Assembly: GCA_020866945.1 (NCBI GenBank)
Contig: JAJBVW010000112.1
Location: forward strand, 1 to 12,164
Origin: Oscillospiraceae bacterium
Lineage (GTDB): Bacteria; Bacillota; Clostridia; Oscillospirales; Oscillospiraceae
Reading direction: 5' to 3'
Length of the DNA: 12,164 nucleotides
Shown piece by piece: positions 1 to 6,504 of this stretch. The position numbers and the translations under genes were made by a program. The stretch's first letter is position 1. Each line of letters starts with the position of its first letter. The notes beneath the pieces are model-generated. The model was not told where the DNA came from, ran no database searches, and saw only the letters and a list, made by a program, of their open reading frames with translations.

Positions 1-12
1 GTTGAGTTTCAT
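1..12 (-). CDS. Start of an unidentified gene, cut by window edge
   Basis: Only the first four codons (Met-Lys-Leu-Asn) lie in the window. The start is supported by a clear ribosome binding site on the minus strand (GGAGG at 22-26), about nine bases before the ATG at 12-10. It begins 41 bases after the tgt stop, on the same strand, so it is probably co-transcribed with tgt. In many Firmicutes tgt is followed by yajC and sec genes, but four residues cannot identify this one. Confidence 0.55.
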
Positions 13-53
13 TCGTTGTACCTCCAAAAATATTGTCTCTATTATAAAATTAA

Positions 54-1187
54 TTATATCCTTGTGTCAAGCAGATTCACATATTTTGCCCGGTAAGCGG
101 CAAAAGTTCCCTCCTCCAGGGCGGCCCGTATCTCCGAAAGGAGGTTATTATAGAAATAAAGGTTGTGCATCACGGCCAGCCGCAGGCCCAGCATCTCCTC
201 CGCCTTGAACAGATGGCGGATATAGGCCCGGCTGTACCGGCGGCACACGGGGCAGCTGCATTCCGGGTCGATGGGCCGCTCGTCCAGGGCGTATTTTTCA
301 TTTTTCAGGTTGATGATGCCGGCCTTGGTGAACAGATGGGCGTGCCGCCCGTTCCGGGCGGGCATGACGCAGTCGAAGATGTCCACGCCGCGCCAGACGC
401 CCTCAATGATGTTCCCAGGCGTTCCCACGCCCATCAGATAGCGGGGCCTGTCCTTCGGCATATACTCCTCCACCGCCTCGATGGTGTCATACATCTCCTG
501 GGCGGTCTCCCCCACGGCCAGGCCGCCGATGGCGTACCCCGGCAGATCCAGCTCCGCGATGGCCTTCATGTGGTCGCACCGCAGGTCGTGGTATATGCCC
601 CCCTGGTTGATGCCAAAGAGCATCTGTCCGGGATTGACCGCGTCCGGCTCCTGGTCATATTGGGCCAGCGCCGCCTTGCAGCGCACCAGCCAACGATAGG
701 TTCTGGCGCAGGAGGACTCAAAATATTCCCGAGGCGAGGGAATCTTCACGCACTCGTCGAAGGCCATGACGATGTCGCTGCCCAGATTGGCCTGGATGCG
801 CATACTCTCCTCCGGGCCGATGAACAGCCTTCGTCCGTCCACATGGGACTGAAAGGCCACCCCCTGCTCCGTAATCTTCCGCAGTCCCGCCAGGGAGAAC
901 ACCTGAAAGCCGCCGCTGTCCGTCAGAATGGGCCTGTCCCAGGTCATAAATTTATGCAGGCCGCCCAGGGATTTTATCAGCTCGTCCCCTGGCCGGACGT
1001 GGAGGTGATAGGTGTTGGAAAGCTCTATCTGACAGCCGATCGTCTCCAAATCCGCCGCCGAAAGCCCGCCCTTGATGGCCGCCACCGTCCCCACGTTCAT
1101 AAACGCCGGGGTCTGCACCGTCCCGTGCGGCGTGGCAAGCTCCCCCCGCCGGGCGTGGCCCTCCTGCTGCTTGAGTAATTTGAACAT
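54..1187 (-). CDS. tgt: tRNA-guanine transglycosylase (Tgt)
   Basis: The cytoplasmic enzyme exchanges the guanine at tRNA position 34 (GUN anticodons: Asp, Asn, His, Tyr) for a queuosine precursor base. The 377-residue length matches bacterial Tgt. Visible hallmarks are the TDSGGFQVFS segment with active-site Asp90, the DIFDCVMPARNGRHAH segment with nucleophile Asp272, and a zinc site of Cys310, Cys312, Cys315 and His341. The pocket sequences GGLAVGE and DEC resemble the preQ1-using bacterial form rather than the queuine-using eukaryotic form; this is an inference from known structures. I chose the ATG at 1187 because GAGGGG lies just upstream; a TTG 18 bases earlier has no such site. queA is not adjacent. 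A promoter lies at 1246-1274. Confidence 0.96.
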   Translation of the reverse strand: MFKLLKQQEGHARRGELATPHGTVQTPAFMNVGTVAAIKGGLSAADLETIGCQIELSNTYHLHVRPGDELIKSLGGLHKFMTWDRPILTDSGGFQVFSLAGLRKITEQGVAFQSHVDGRRLFIGPEESMRIQANLGSDIVMAFDECVKIPSPREYFESSCARTYRWLVRCKAALAQYDQEPDAVNPGQMLFGINQGGIYHDLRCDHMKAIAELDLPGYAIGGLAVGETAQEMYDTIEAVEEYMPKDRPRYLMGVGTPGNIIEGVWRGVDIFDCVMPARNGRHAHLFTKAGIINLKNEKYALDERPIDPECSCPVCRRYSRAYIRHLFKAEEMLGLRLAVMHNLYFYNNLLSEIRAALEEGTFAAYRAKYVNLLDTRI

Positions 1188-1208
1188 AGTCCCCTCGCTA
1201 TACAAAGC

Positions 1209-1234
1209 GGAGCCTCAAAAGCTCCCGATTTTTT
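1209..1234 (+). terminator. Terminator-like hairpin with T run, in the tgt leader
   Basis: GGAGC (1209-1213) and GCTCC (1221-1225) pair around a 7-base loop, and two bases later comes a run of six T (1229-1234) on the plus strand. This has the form of a short intrinsic terminator for plus-strand transcription. No plus-strand gene lies upstream in the window, so it would stop transcripts antisense to tgt. On the minus strand the same hairpin lies in the tgt leader, just before the ribosome binding site. Confidence 0.35.
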
Positions 1235-1245
1235 ACAGTGTTCTT

Positions 1246-1274
1246 ATCATAGCACAAAATCACCCATCTGAAAA
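1246..1274 (-). promoter_or_regulatory. Probable promoter of tgt
   Basis: On the minus strand there is TTTTCA (1274-1269), a 17-base spacer and TATGAT (1251-1246), preceded by TGC, which makes an extended -10. The -35 matches only four of six consensus bases. It lies about 60 bases before the tgt ATG. Confidence 0.55.
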
Positions 1275-1299
1275 GACGGGAAAAAAGCTAAACAGCTAC

Positions 1300-1328
1300 T
1301 TGACAATACACAGTACCTGTGTTATCCT
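1300..1328 (+). promoter_or_regulatory. padR promoter with operator-like palindrome in spacer
   Basis: A perfect TTGACA (1300-1305) is followed by a 17-base spacer and TATCCT (1323-1328), preceded by TGT, giving an extended -10. The spacer contains a perfect inverted repeat, ACACAG-TAC-CTGTGT, at 1308-1322. A dimeric repressor bound there would block RNA polymerase, which fits autoregulation by the PadR protein encoded just downstream. The promoter is read directly from sequence; the operator role is inferred. Confidence 0.7.
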
Positions 1329-1343
1329 GACGCCAGAAGCTAC

Positions 1344-1356
1344 TATGCTTTGCATA
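1344..1356 (+). promoter_or_regulatory. Second palindrome in padR leader
   Basis: TATGC-TTT-GCATA is a perfect inverted repeat lying about 15 bases after the -10 element and before the padR ribosome binding site (AGGGAGGTG, 1368-1376). It sits just downstream of the expected transcription start, another usual place for a repressor site. It may be a second PadR operator or a chance palindrome. Confidence 0.4.
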
Positions 1357-1382
1357 ATAGTATAAAAAGGGAGGTGAGCCAA

Positions 1383-1712
1383 CTGGCGGACGCTCAACTG
1401 ATGAAGGGAATACTGGAGGGCTGCGTTCTGGCCCTTATCTCCCAGGGCGAGACCTATGGCTATCAGCTTTTGTCAGACCTGGCGGCCCATGGCTTCACCG
1501 ACCTGCTGGAGGGAACGCTTTACCCCATTCTGACCCGCCTGGAGCGCGGCGGTTATATCCAGTGCAGAAAGGGCCGCTCCCCTCTTGGCCCCGTTCGCAA
1601 GTATTATTCCATTACGGACAGCGGCACTGAATACCTCGCGGCCTTTCGCCAGAGCTACAACCATGTCACCGCCTGTGCGGATTCGATTTTGAAAAAGGGG
1701 AATGAGGAATGA
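1383..1712 (+). CDS. PadR-family transcriptional regulator
   Basis: This is a small dimeric winged-helix repressor. The text DAQLMKGILEGCVLALISQG, then ETYGYQLLSDL, and EGTLYPILTRLERGGYI followed by a YYSITDSG wing strand, is the standard PadR N-terminal domain. The protein is about 109 residues, so it has only a short C-terminal helix for dimerisation (PadR-s2 size). The start is uncertain. The strong site AGGGAGGTG (1368-1376) best serves a CTG at 1383; the first in-frame ATG is at 1401, too far from that site, and a GTG at 1374 lies inside it. The stop overlaps the next gene's start (ATGA). Family members are commonly paired with a membrane protein gene, as here. The inducer is unknown. 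Confidence 0.9.
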   Translation: MADAQLMKGILEGCVLALISQGETYGYQLLSDLAAHGFTDLLEGTLYPILTRLERGGYIQCRKGRSPLGPVRKYYSITDSGTEYLAAFRQSYNHVTACADSILKKGNEE

Positions 1713-2770
1713 ATTACCAGGAAATCAAGTCCATGCTCCAGGGCGAATACCGGGAAACGTTCAAAAAAGCGGAGCTGTATGGTCTGGTGATAAATATCGA
1801 CACAGCCTCCTTTACGGAGGGGTTGGAGGATTTGGGTGAGCTTCTCCTGACCGCCCAGGCGGAGCAAAGGCCAGTGACCCAAATTGTAGGCGAGGACATC
1901 AACAGCTTCTGTCAGGAGTATTTCAGCGGCGTGACCAATCGCGACCGGATGCAGGGTTATTTTCGGAGCGAATACTATTTCTTCTGCTGCGTTTTTGTCA
2001 TCGAGCTTATCGCCCTGTTTGTCAGCCTGAACGCTGGCGACAGCCTCCTTCAGGCGCGGACAGATATTGCGGGCTATATGGTGGGCACGGCGGCGGGGCT
2101 TCTTCTGGATATTCTCGGACTGACCATACTCAAACCTCTGTTTTTCCGCTGGAAGGGTATGTCCACCTGGATTGTCTATCTTACCGTGCTGCTGAGCATC
2201 GGGAGCATTGTCCTGTTTTGGTTCGCCTTCCCAAATGTCAGCCTGGAAATTCCGTCTCTGGCGGTGCTGCTTGTCTCCGGCGGGTATGTGCTGTGCTATT
2301 TTCTGACTGTCCGCGTCAGACACTGGCGCAAAACCGGCCATCTTCGCAATCTGGAAAAAATTTCCAAACGGAAGGATGCCCGCGCCCAGCGGGAGGAGCG
2401 CCTGGCCCGCGAGCTAGTGCGCCTATATGAGCAGCGGAACGAATACCGCACCAAAAAAGGGAAGCCTGAAATCTCCCCACAGGAATACATGGAAAAGCTG
2501 AAAAAGGAGCCGCGGCAGCTTCGCATAGCTATGATTGCCCTGTCTCTGTTCCTGCTGGCCATGATTATCAGCCAGTTTTTCACCTCCGAGGTCTTGGATG
2601 CCGCCATTTTCGCCCTAATTCTCTGTGCTATAGAGCTGCCTATCCTGCGTTTTTTGTTTCATCTCCCCGCGCAGGCCCGGCAAAGCCTGTTGGACAAATG
2701 TGCCCAGGCAGATATAGACCTATTCCAATATGTAAAGCGGCTTAATGAGGAGCCGGAAGAGCCGCAATAA
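1709..2770 (+). CDS. Membrane protein, DUF1048-like N-terminus, PadR partner
   Basis: The protein has 353 residues. Residues 1-80 are soluble and contain TQIVGEDINSFCQEYFSG, which resembles the DUF1048/HAAS-type helical domain often encoded next to PadR regulators. Hydrophobic segments follow at about 89-107, 119-146, 152-174, 181-201, 272-291 and 296-317. Between helices 4 and 5 is a highly charged, probably coiled region (about 203-270, rich in Arg, Lys and Glu). The gene starts inside the padR stop codon (ATGA), with AAGGGGA seven bases upstream, so the two are translationally coupled. In similar pairs the membrane protein is a target, or part of an envelope-stress response, of the PadR protein. 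The biochemical function is unknown. Confidence 0.75.
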   Translation: MNYQEIKSMLQGEYRETFKKAELYGLVINIDTASFTEGLEDLGELLLTAQAEQRPVTQIVGEDINSFCQEYFSGVTNRDRMQGYFRSEYYFFCCVFVIELIALFVSLNAGDSLLQARTDIAGYMVGTAAGLLLDILGLTILKPLFFRWKGMSTWIVYLTVLLSIGSIVLFWFAFPNVSLEIPSLAVLLVSGGYVLCYFLTVRVRHWRKTGHLRNLEKISKRKDARAQREERLARELVRLYEQRNEYRTKKGKPEISPQEYMEKLKKEPRQLRIAMIALSLFLLAMIISQFFTSEVLDAAIFALILCAIELPILRFLFHLPAQARQSLLDKCAQADIDLFQYVKRLNEEPEEPQ

Positions 2771-2785
2771 ACAAAGGAGAGCGTT

Positions 2786-3664
2786 ATGGAATACACCATA
2801 AGAAACGAATACCTGACCGTCACCGCCAGCGACGCGGGGGCGGAGCTGCGGTCTGTCAGGGGTGCGGACGGCACGGAATATCTCTGGCAGGGAGACCCGG
2901 TCTTTTGGAGCGGACGGGCGCCGAATCTTTTCCCCTACATCGCCCGCCTGACGGACGACAGCTTCACCCTGGACGGCAGACTATATCACATGAAGCGGCA
3001 CGGCCTGGTCAAATATCATACCCTGACGATGGAGCCGCCCGCCGCGACGGACAGCATGGTCTTTCGCCTGGAGAGCAGCGAACAGACCCGGGCGCAGTAC
3101 CCTTTCGATTTCCTCTACCACATCGCCTATACGCTCCAGGGCCGGACGCTGACCGTCACAGCCTCGGTGAAAAATACCGGCGCCGACCGTATGTATTTCG
3201 GTCTGGGCGGGCACCCCGGCTTTCGCGTTCCGCTGGAGGCGGGTCTGGCGTTCGAGGACTACTGCCTCGAGTTTGACCGCCCATCCCAACCATACCGAGT
3301 CGGCTTTTCGGACACCTGCTTTCTGACGGGGCAGGAGCGGCCCTATCCGCTGGAGGACGGCAAACGGATATGGCTCCGCCACGACCTGTTTGACCAGGAC
3401 GCGGTGATACTCAAGCACGCGCCAAAAGCCGTGACGCTTGCAAGTCCCAAGGGGCGGCGCAGCGTGACCGTGCGCTGCCCGGGCTTTATGTATATAGGCT
3501 TCTGGCACGCGCCAAAAACCGCCGCGCCCTACGTCTGCATAGAACCGTGGACATCTCTCCCCTCCCGGGACGGAATCATCGAGGATCTGTCCTGCCAGTC
3601 AGACCTGATAGGTCTCGGCTGCGGGGAAACCTATACAAACGCCTGGACGATAGAGATAACCTGA
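2786..3664 (+). CDS. Aldose 1-epimerase family protein (LacX-like)
   Basis: This 292-residue protein belongs to the GalM-like beta-sandwich fold that interconverts alpha and beta anomers of sugars. It resembles the shorter LacX-type branch: RAPNLFPYIARL near 44-55, MKRHGLVK with His72, FGLGGHPGFRVPL with His143, and CIEPWTSLP with Glu253. His143 and Glu253 are the likely acid/base pair by family analogy. The sugar substrate cannot be told. The gene begins 15 bases after the membrane protein stop, with AAAGGAGA before its ATG, so it is probably the last gene of the padR unit. Why an epimerase should be with PadR is not evident. No clear terminator follows it. Confidence 0.88.
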   Translation: MEYTIRNEYLTVTASDAGAELRSVRGADGTEYLWQGDPVFWSGRAPNLFPYIARLTDDSFTLDGRLYHMKRHGLVKYHTLTMEPPAATDSMVFRLESSEQTRAQYPFDFLYHIAYTLQGRTLTVTASVKNTGADRMYFGLGGHPGFRVPLEAGLAFEDYCLEFDRPSQPYRVGFSDTCFLTGQERPYPLEDGKRIWLRHDLFDQDAVILKHAPKAVTLASPKGRRSVTVRCPGFMYIGFWHAPKTAAPYVCIEPWTSLPSRDGIIEDLSCQSDLIGLGCGETYTNAWTIEIT

Positions 3665-3696
3665 CAGGCCGACGCCTTCCCGCCGAGGCTGCGCGC

Positions 3697-3725
3697 TTGA
3701 TTTTGTGCGCCGCATTGTATATAAT
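3697..3725 (+). promoter_or_regulatory. Promoter of the toxin-antitoxin pair
   Basis: TTGATT (3697-3702), a 17-base spacer and a perfect TATAAT (3720-3725) lie 45 bases before the antitoxin ATG. This is one of the best sigma-A-like promoters in the window. It gives the small pair its own transcription, independent of the upstream epimerase gene. Confidence 0.75.
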
Positions 3726-3769
3726 ATGTTTATGGATTTTTGCTTTCACAGCCCGAAGGAGGTGTTTTC

Positions 3770-4009
3770 ATGAGTACCATAGAATCCACCGTGTCCATGA
3801 TGAAGCTAATGCCGGAGGATTCACAGGTGAAGGTGCTGGAATTTGCCCAGTCCCTCCTGGCCGACACCCAGCCCGATCCGTTTGCCCCGCTGACAGCAGA
3901 ACAAATTCTGGCTGACTTAGCGGAATCCCGCGAGCAGGCCAAGCGGGGTGAGTGCCGCCCCGCAGAGGATGTTTTTAGAGAGATAGGAATAAGTCATGGA
4001 TTCATTTGA
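3770..4009 (+). CDS. Antitoxin of a RelE/ParE-type toxin-antitoxin pair
   Basis: This is a small acidic protein of 79 residues. Its C-terminal half (LTAEQILADLAESREQAKRG, then AEDVFREIG) has the helical pattern common in clostridial antitoxins that wrap a RelE/ParE toxin. The N-terminal 35 residues (MPEDSQVKVLEFAQSLL) look like the dimerising, DNA-binding part, which would let it repress its own promoter. I chose the ATG at 3770 because GAAGGAGGTG (3755-3764) sits at ideal spacing; a TTG 30 bases upstream has no such site. It overlaps the toxin gene by 14 bases, antitoxin first, the usual order for type II pairs. Confidence 0.82.
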   Translation: MSTIESTVSMMKLMPEDSQVKVLEFAQSLLADTQPDPFAPLTAEQILADLAESREQAKRGECRPAEDVFREIGISHGFI

Positions 4010-4319
4010 AGTTGTTTTCACGCCCAAGGCACGAATGCAGCTGCAAAACTGTGTCAGCTATATTGCCTGCACCCTTTCAAACAATATTGCCGCCAAAAGT
4101 GTCTACCAGGACGCAATGGAGACCGTAGCACAGCTATCCTCTGTGGCCGGAAGTCTCCCATATTGCAAACACCCAAAATTAAAGGATTTTGGCTACCGTA
4201 TTATTAGCTTCAAGCGACATCAATATATCATGCTGTACCGCATACATGACAGAACCGTCATAATAGATGGAATTTATCACCAAAAGCAGGATTATGAAAA
4301 CATTTTTGCCGGTGAATAG
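3996..4319 (+). CDS. RelE/ParE-family toxin
   Basis: This basic protein has 107 residues. The pattern FTPKARMQLQNCVSYIA, AAKSVYQDAMETVAQL, KLKDFGYRIISFKRHQYIMLYRI and IIDGIYHQKQDYENIF is that of the RelE/ParE superfamily: two N-terminal helices, then a beta sheet ending in a conserved YH-x-x-DY-type tail. Members either cut ribosome-bound mRNA (RelE) or poison DNA gyrase (ParE); the sequence alone does not settle which. The gene overlaps the antitoxin by 14 bases and has a weaker ribosome binding site (AGGA, 3985-3988), consistent with lower toxin output. Base composition is visibly AT-richer than the flanking genes, which suggests acquisition by transfer. It appears intact. Confidence 0.88.
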   Translation: MDSFEVVFTPKARMQLQNCVSYIACTLSNNIAAKSVYQDAMETVAQLSSVAGSLPYCKHPKLKDFGYRIISFKRHQYIMLYRIHDRTVIIDGIYHQKQDYENIFAGE

Positions 4320-4343
4320 CGGCTCGCTGAACATATTAGATTC

Positions 4344-4379
4344 CAATCCCCGCCGCGCTTATAGCTGCGGCGGGGATTG
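4344..4379 (+). terminator. Strong stem-loop after the toxin gene
   Basis: CAATCCCCGCCGC (4344-4356) and GCGGCGGGGATTG (4367-4379) form a perfect 13-base stem around a 10-base loop, 24 bases after the toxin stop. It has no T run on either strand, so it may act as an mRNA 3'-end stabiliser or as part of a composite terminator with the next hairpin. Confidence 0.6.
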
Positions 4380-4384
4380 CTATG

Positions 4385-4413
4385 AGCGGAATGGCTGATA
4401 TTCCGCTGATTTT
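4385..4413 (+). terminator. Second stem-loop, with short T run
   Basis: AGCGGAAT (4385-4392) and ATTCCGCT (4400-4407) form a perfect 8-base stem with a 7-base loop, followed by GATTTTA and then a T-rich stretch. This is the more terminator-like of the two tandem hairpins between the toxin and the next transcription unit. Confidence 0.55.
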
Positions 4414-4427
4414 ATCGCTTTTGGGCC

Positions 4428-4456
4428 TTTTCCTTTTCTTTGGGTTGTGATACAAT
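4428..4456 (+). promoter_or_regulatory. Extended -10 promoter close to the XpaC-family start codon
   Basis: TACAAT (4451-4456) is preceded by TGA, giving an extended -10. The -35 position, 17 bases upstream, reads TTTTCC and is weak. The -10 ends only nine bases before the ATG at 4466, so transcription should start at or within about three bases of the start codon. No ribosome binding site is visible, which suggests a leaderless mRNA. Confidence 0.5.
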
Positions 4457-4465
4457 GAACACATT

Positions 4466-5659
4466 ATGAATAACAACGACTACAATTCAAACAATTACCG
4501 TTCTGACAACAGCTACGACACCCGCTCGCCGGGGCCGGGGCCAAACACTCCTCCGCCGAACCGCCAGAATGATGATGTCATAGACATTCTGGCCTGGATC
4601 ATCGACGTGGGGCTTATCTTCGCTTGCTTTCCTATCGGTCTGGTGCTGACCATCTGCAATGCCGTCGGGACAGACATCACCGGAGGCATCCTGCGAAGCA
4701 TTACTGGCCTGGGAAAATCTGCCGGGCAAAGCCATCACGCCCAGTCCGGCAAAACATCGTCCCAGCCAAAGCCGGGAACGGACGGAATCCGTCATGCGGA
4801 CGCGGGCGGCAGGCCCAAGCGCGTGTTCGGCTGGATACTGGCCGTGCTGGGCGCCATATGCCTGCTGGATACTTATACCATTTGGGGCACGCTAAGCTCC
4901 ATCGCCGTCATACTGGGCGGCGGGGCACTACTGTTTTCCGCCCGCGCGGGCCGGAAAAAGGAGGCCCAGTTCCGCCAGGTGCAGGCCGTCACAGGCCAGC
5001 GGGGCATCGTCCGCATTGCCGACGTTATCAGCACGCTCGGTCTCAAGGACACGGAGGGCGAAAAGCTCCTGTCGGAGATGATAGACCGGGGCTTTTTCGG
5101 CCCTCGGGCCTATATCGACCACCAGCGGGGCCTGCTGGTCATCCGGCCTGAGGATATGCGCGACGTATACCGCCAGGAGGACGAGGCCAAATCCGCCAAA
5201 GAGGAGAAGGCCCGGCAGGCAAGCCAAACGGAATACGAGCAATATGTGGAGCGCCTTCGCCACGCGGATGTGGAGATTGAGGACGAGGTCATGAGCGAGA
5301 AGATACGCCGGATGCAGGCGCTGACCGAATCCATCTTCGCAGAGGTGGAGACCCACCCGGAGAAAAAACCGCAGATCGAGCGGTTCATGAACTATTACCT
5401 CCCCACCACCCTAAAGCTGCTGGACTCCTATGCCCGCATAGAGGCCCAGGGCGTGACCGGGGAGAACATGGCGAAGGCCAAATTGGACATCGAGGGCATT
5501 GCGGACACCCTGGTGGCCGGCTACGAAAAGCAGCTCGACAAGCTGTATCGGGCGGAGGCCATGGATATTGCAGGAGACGTGAGCGTCATTGAAAATATGC
5601 TGCGCCGGGACGGCCTTTCCGGCGACGGCGATTTTGGGCAGACGATGGGAGGACATTAA
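4466..5659 (+). CDS. XpaC-family membrane protein (5-bromo-4-chloroindolyl phosphate hydrolysis family)
   Basis: The protein has 397 residues. An Asn/Pro-rich, low-complexity head (1-37) is followed by a hydrophobic segment at about 40-63, a polar linker, and two more at about 121-138 and 141-158. Residues 178-230 look like a small winged-helix-type fold (EGEKLLSEMIDRGFFGPRAYI). The C-terminal part, about 255-385, is the XpaC-like helical domain: HPEKKPQIERFMNYYLPTTL (298-317), then LDSYARIEAQGVTGENM. The family name comes from a screening substrate; the physiological role is unknown. XpaC-type genes are often beside telA (toxic anion resistance), which is absent here. There is no ribosome binding site before the ATG. 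The stop is two bases before the pnp start, and the pnp ribosome binding site lies inside this gene. Confidence 0.85.
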   Translation: MNNNDYNSNNYRSDNSYDTRSPGPGPNTPPPNRQNDDVIDILAWIIDVGLIFACFPIGLVLTICNAVGTDITGGILRSITGLGKSAGQSHHAQSGKTSSQPKPGTDGIRHADAGGRPKRVFGWILAVLGAICLLDTYTIWGTLSSIAVILGGGALLFSARAGRKKEAQFRQVQAVTGQRGIVRIADVISTLGLKDTEGEKLLSEMIDRGFFGPRAYIDHQRGLLVIRPEDMRDVYRQEDEAKSAKEEKARQASQTEYEQYVERLRHADVEIEDEVMSEKIRRMQALTESIFAEVETHPEKKPQIERFMNYYLPTTLKLLDSYARIEAQGVTGENMAKAKLDIEGIADTLVAGYEKQLDKLYRAEAMDIAGDVSVIENMLRRDGLSGDGDFGQTMGGH

Positions 5660-5661
5660 CC

Positions 5662-6504
5662 ATGATGGACGGATATTATGAAAAGCTGCTCCGCTGCCGG
5701 GATAAGGCGGCAGACCTGTCCGGGGGCTTCCAGCCCCGGCTGGCGCTGATTCTTGGCTCCGGCCTCGGCCCGCTGGCGGAGACTATGGATGTGCGGGCGG
5801 CGGTGGACTATAAAGACATGCCAGGCTTGCCCGTGTCCACGGTGCCGGGCCCCCAGGGGCGATACCTGTTCGGCTATATCGGCGGCGTTCCGGTGGTATG
5901 TATGCAGGGGCGGGTTCACTATTACGAGGGCTTCGACATCCATGACGTCGTCCTCCCTACCCGCGTCATGGGCCTTTTGGGAGCCAAGACCCTGTTTCTC
6001 ACCAACGCCGCGGGCGGCCTTGACCCGGAGATGGAGACTCCCTCCCTCATGGTCATCACCGACCACATTATGATAAACTATCCGAACCCCCTGATCGGGC
6101 CGAATCTGGACGAGCTTGGCCCCCGGTTCCCGGACATGAGCGCGGTATACGACCCTGCCCTCCGGCAGACCTTGCACGACACGGCGGACAGCCTGGGCAT
6201 CCCCCTGACAGACGGGATATATGTTCAGCTGACCGGCCCCAGCTTTGAGACCCCCACGGAGGTGCGTCTGCTGGGACGGATGGGCGGCAGCGCCGTGGGG
6301 ATGTCCACCGCCTGCGAGGCTGTGGCCGCGCGGCATATGGGCCTGCGGGTGTGCGGCGTGTCCTGCATCACCAACAAGGGCGCGGGCATCGCCCAGCACG
6401 CACTGACCCACGAGGAGGTCGTGGAGGCCGGAAATCTGATGGGCGAGCGGTTCTCCGCCTTGGTGCGGGCCGCCATCCCCGCCATGGATAAAATACCGCT
6501 ATGA
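5662..6504 (+). CDS. Purine-nucleoside phosphorylase, trimeric type
   Basis: The enzyme splits purine nucleosides with phosphate into free base and ribose 1-phosphate in the cytoplasm. At 280 residues it is normal for the trimeric (PNP/MTAP) family. Motifs are GSG (32-34) for phosphate, GRVHYYEG (83-90), TNAAGG (114-119), GPSFETPTE (192-200), GMSTACEA (213-220) and ITNKGAG (236-242). Glu196 and Asn238 match the pair that selects 6-oxopurines (hypoxanthine, guanine). His250 in THEEV matches the human PNP histidine that contacts the 5'-hydroxyl; MTA phosphorylases lack it. GGGAGGA (5647-5653) serves the ATG at 5662, with a second ATG directly after. It overlaps mtnA by four bases (ATGA). Confidence 0.93.
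   Translation: MMDGYYEKLLRCRDKAADLSGGFQPRLALILGSGLGPLAETMDVRAAVDYKDMPGLPVSTVPGPQGRYLFGYIGGVPVVCMQGRVHYYEGFDIHDVVLPTRVMGLLGAKTLFLTNAAGGLDPEMETPSLMVITDHIMINYPNPLIGPNLDELGPRFPDMSAVYDPALRQTLHDTADSLGIPLTDGIYVQLTGPSFETPTEVRLLGRMGGSAVGMSTACEAVAARHMGLRVCGVSCITNKGAGIAQHALTHEEVVEAGNLMGERFSALVRAAIPAMDKIPL

Noticed and set aside
165..1178. Long plus-strand open frame opposite tgt
   Set aside because: It lies wholly antisense to an unmistakable tgt gene. Its protein has no recognisable domain, and such frames are common opposite GC-rich genes.
1188..1260. preQ1 riboswitch in the tgt leader
   Set aside because: The leader was checked for the C-rich loop and A-rich tail of the preQ1-I aptamer, and no convincing match was seen.
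1655..2341. 228-codon minus-strand frame opposite the DUF1048-like gene
   Set aside because: The plus-strand gene has translational coupling, membrane segments and a binding site; the minus frame has none of these.
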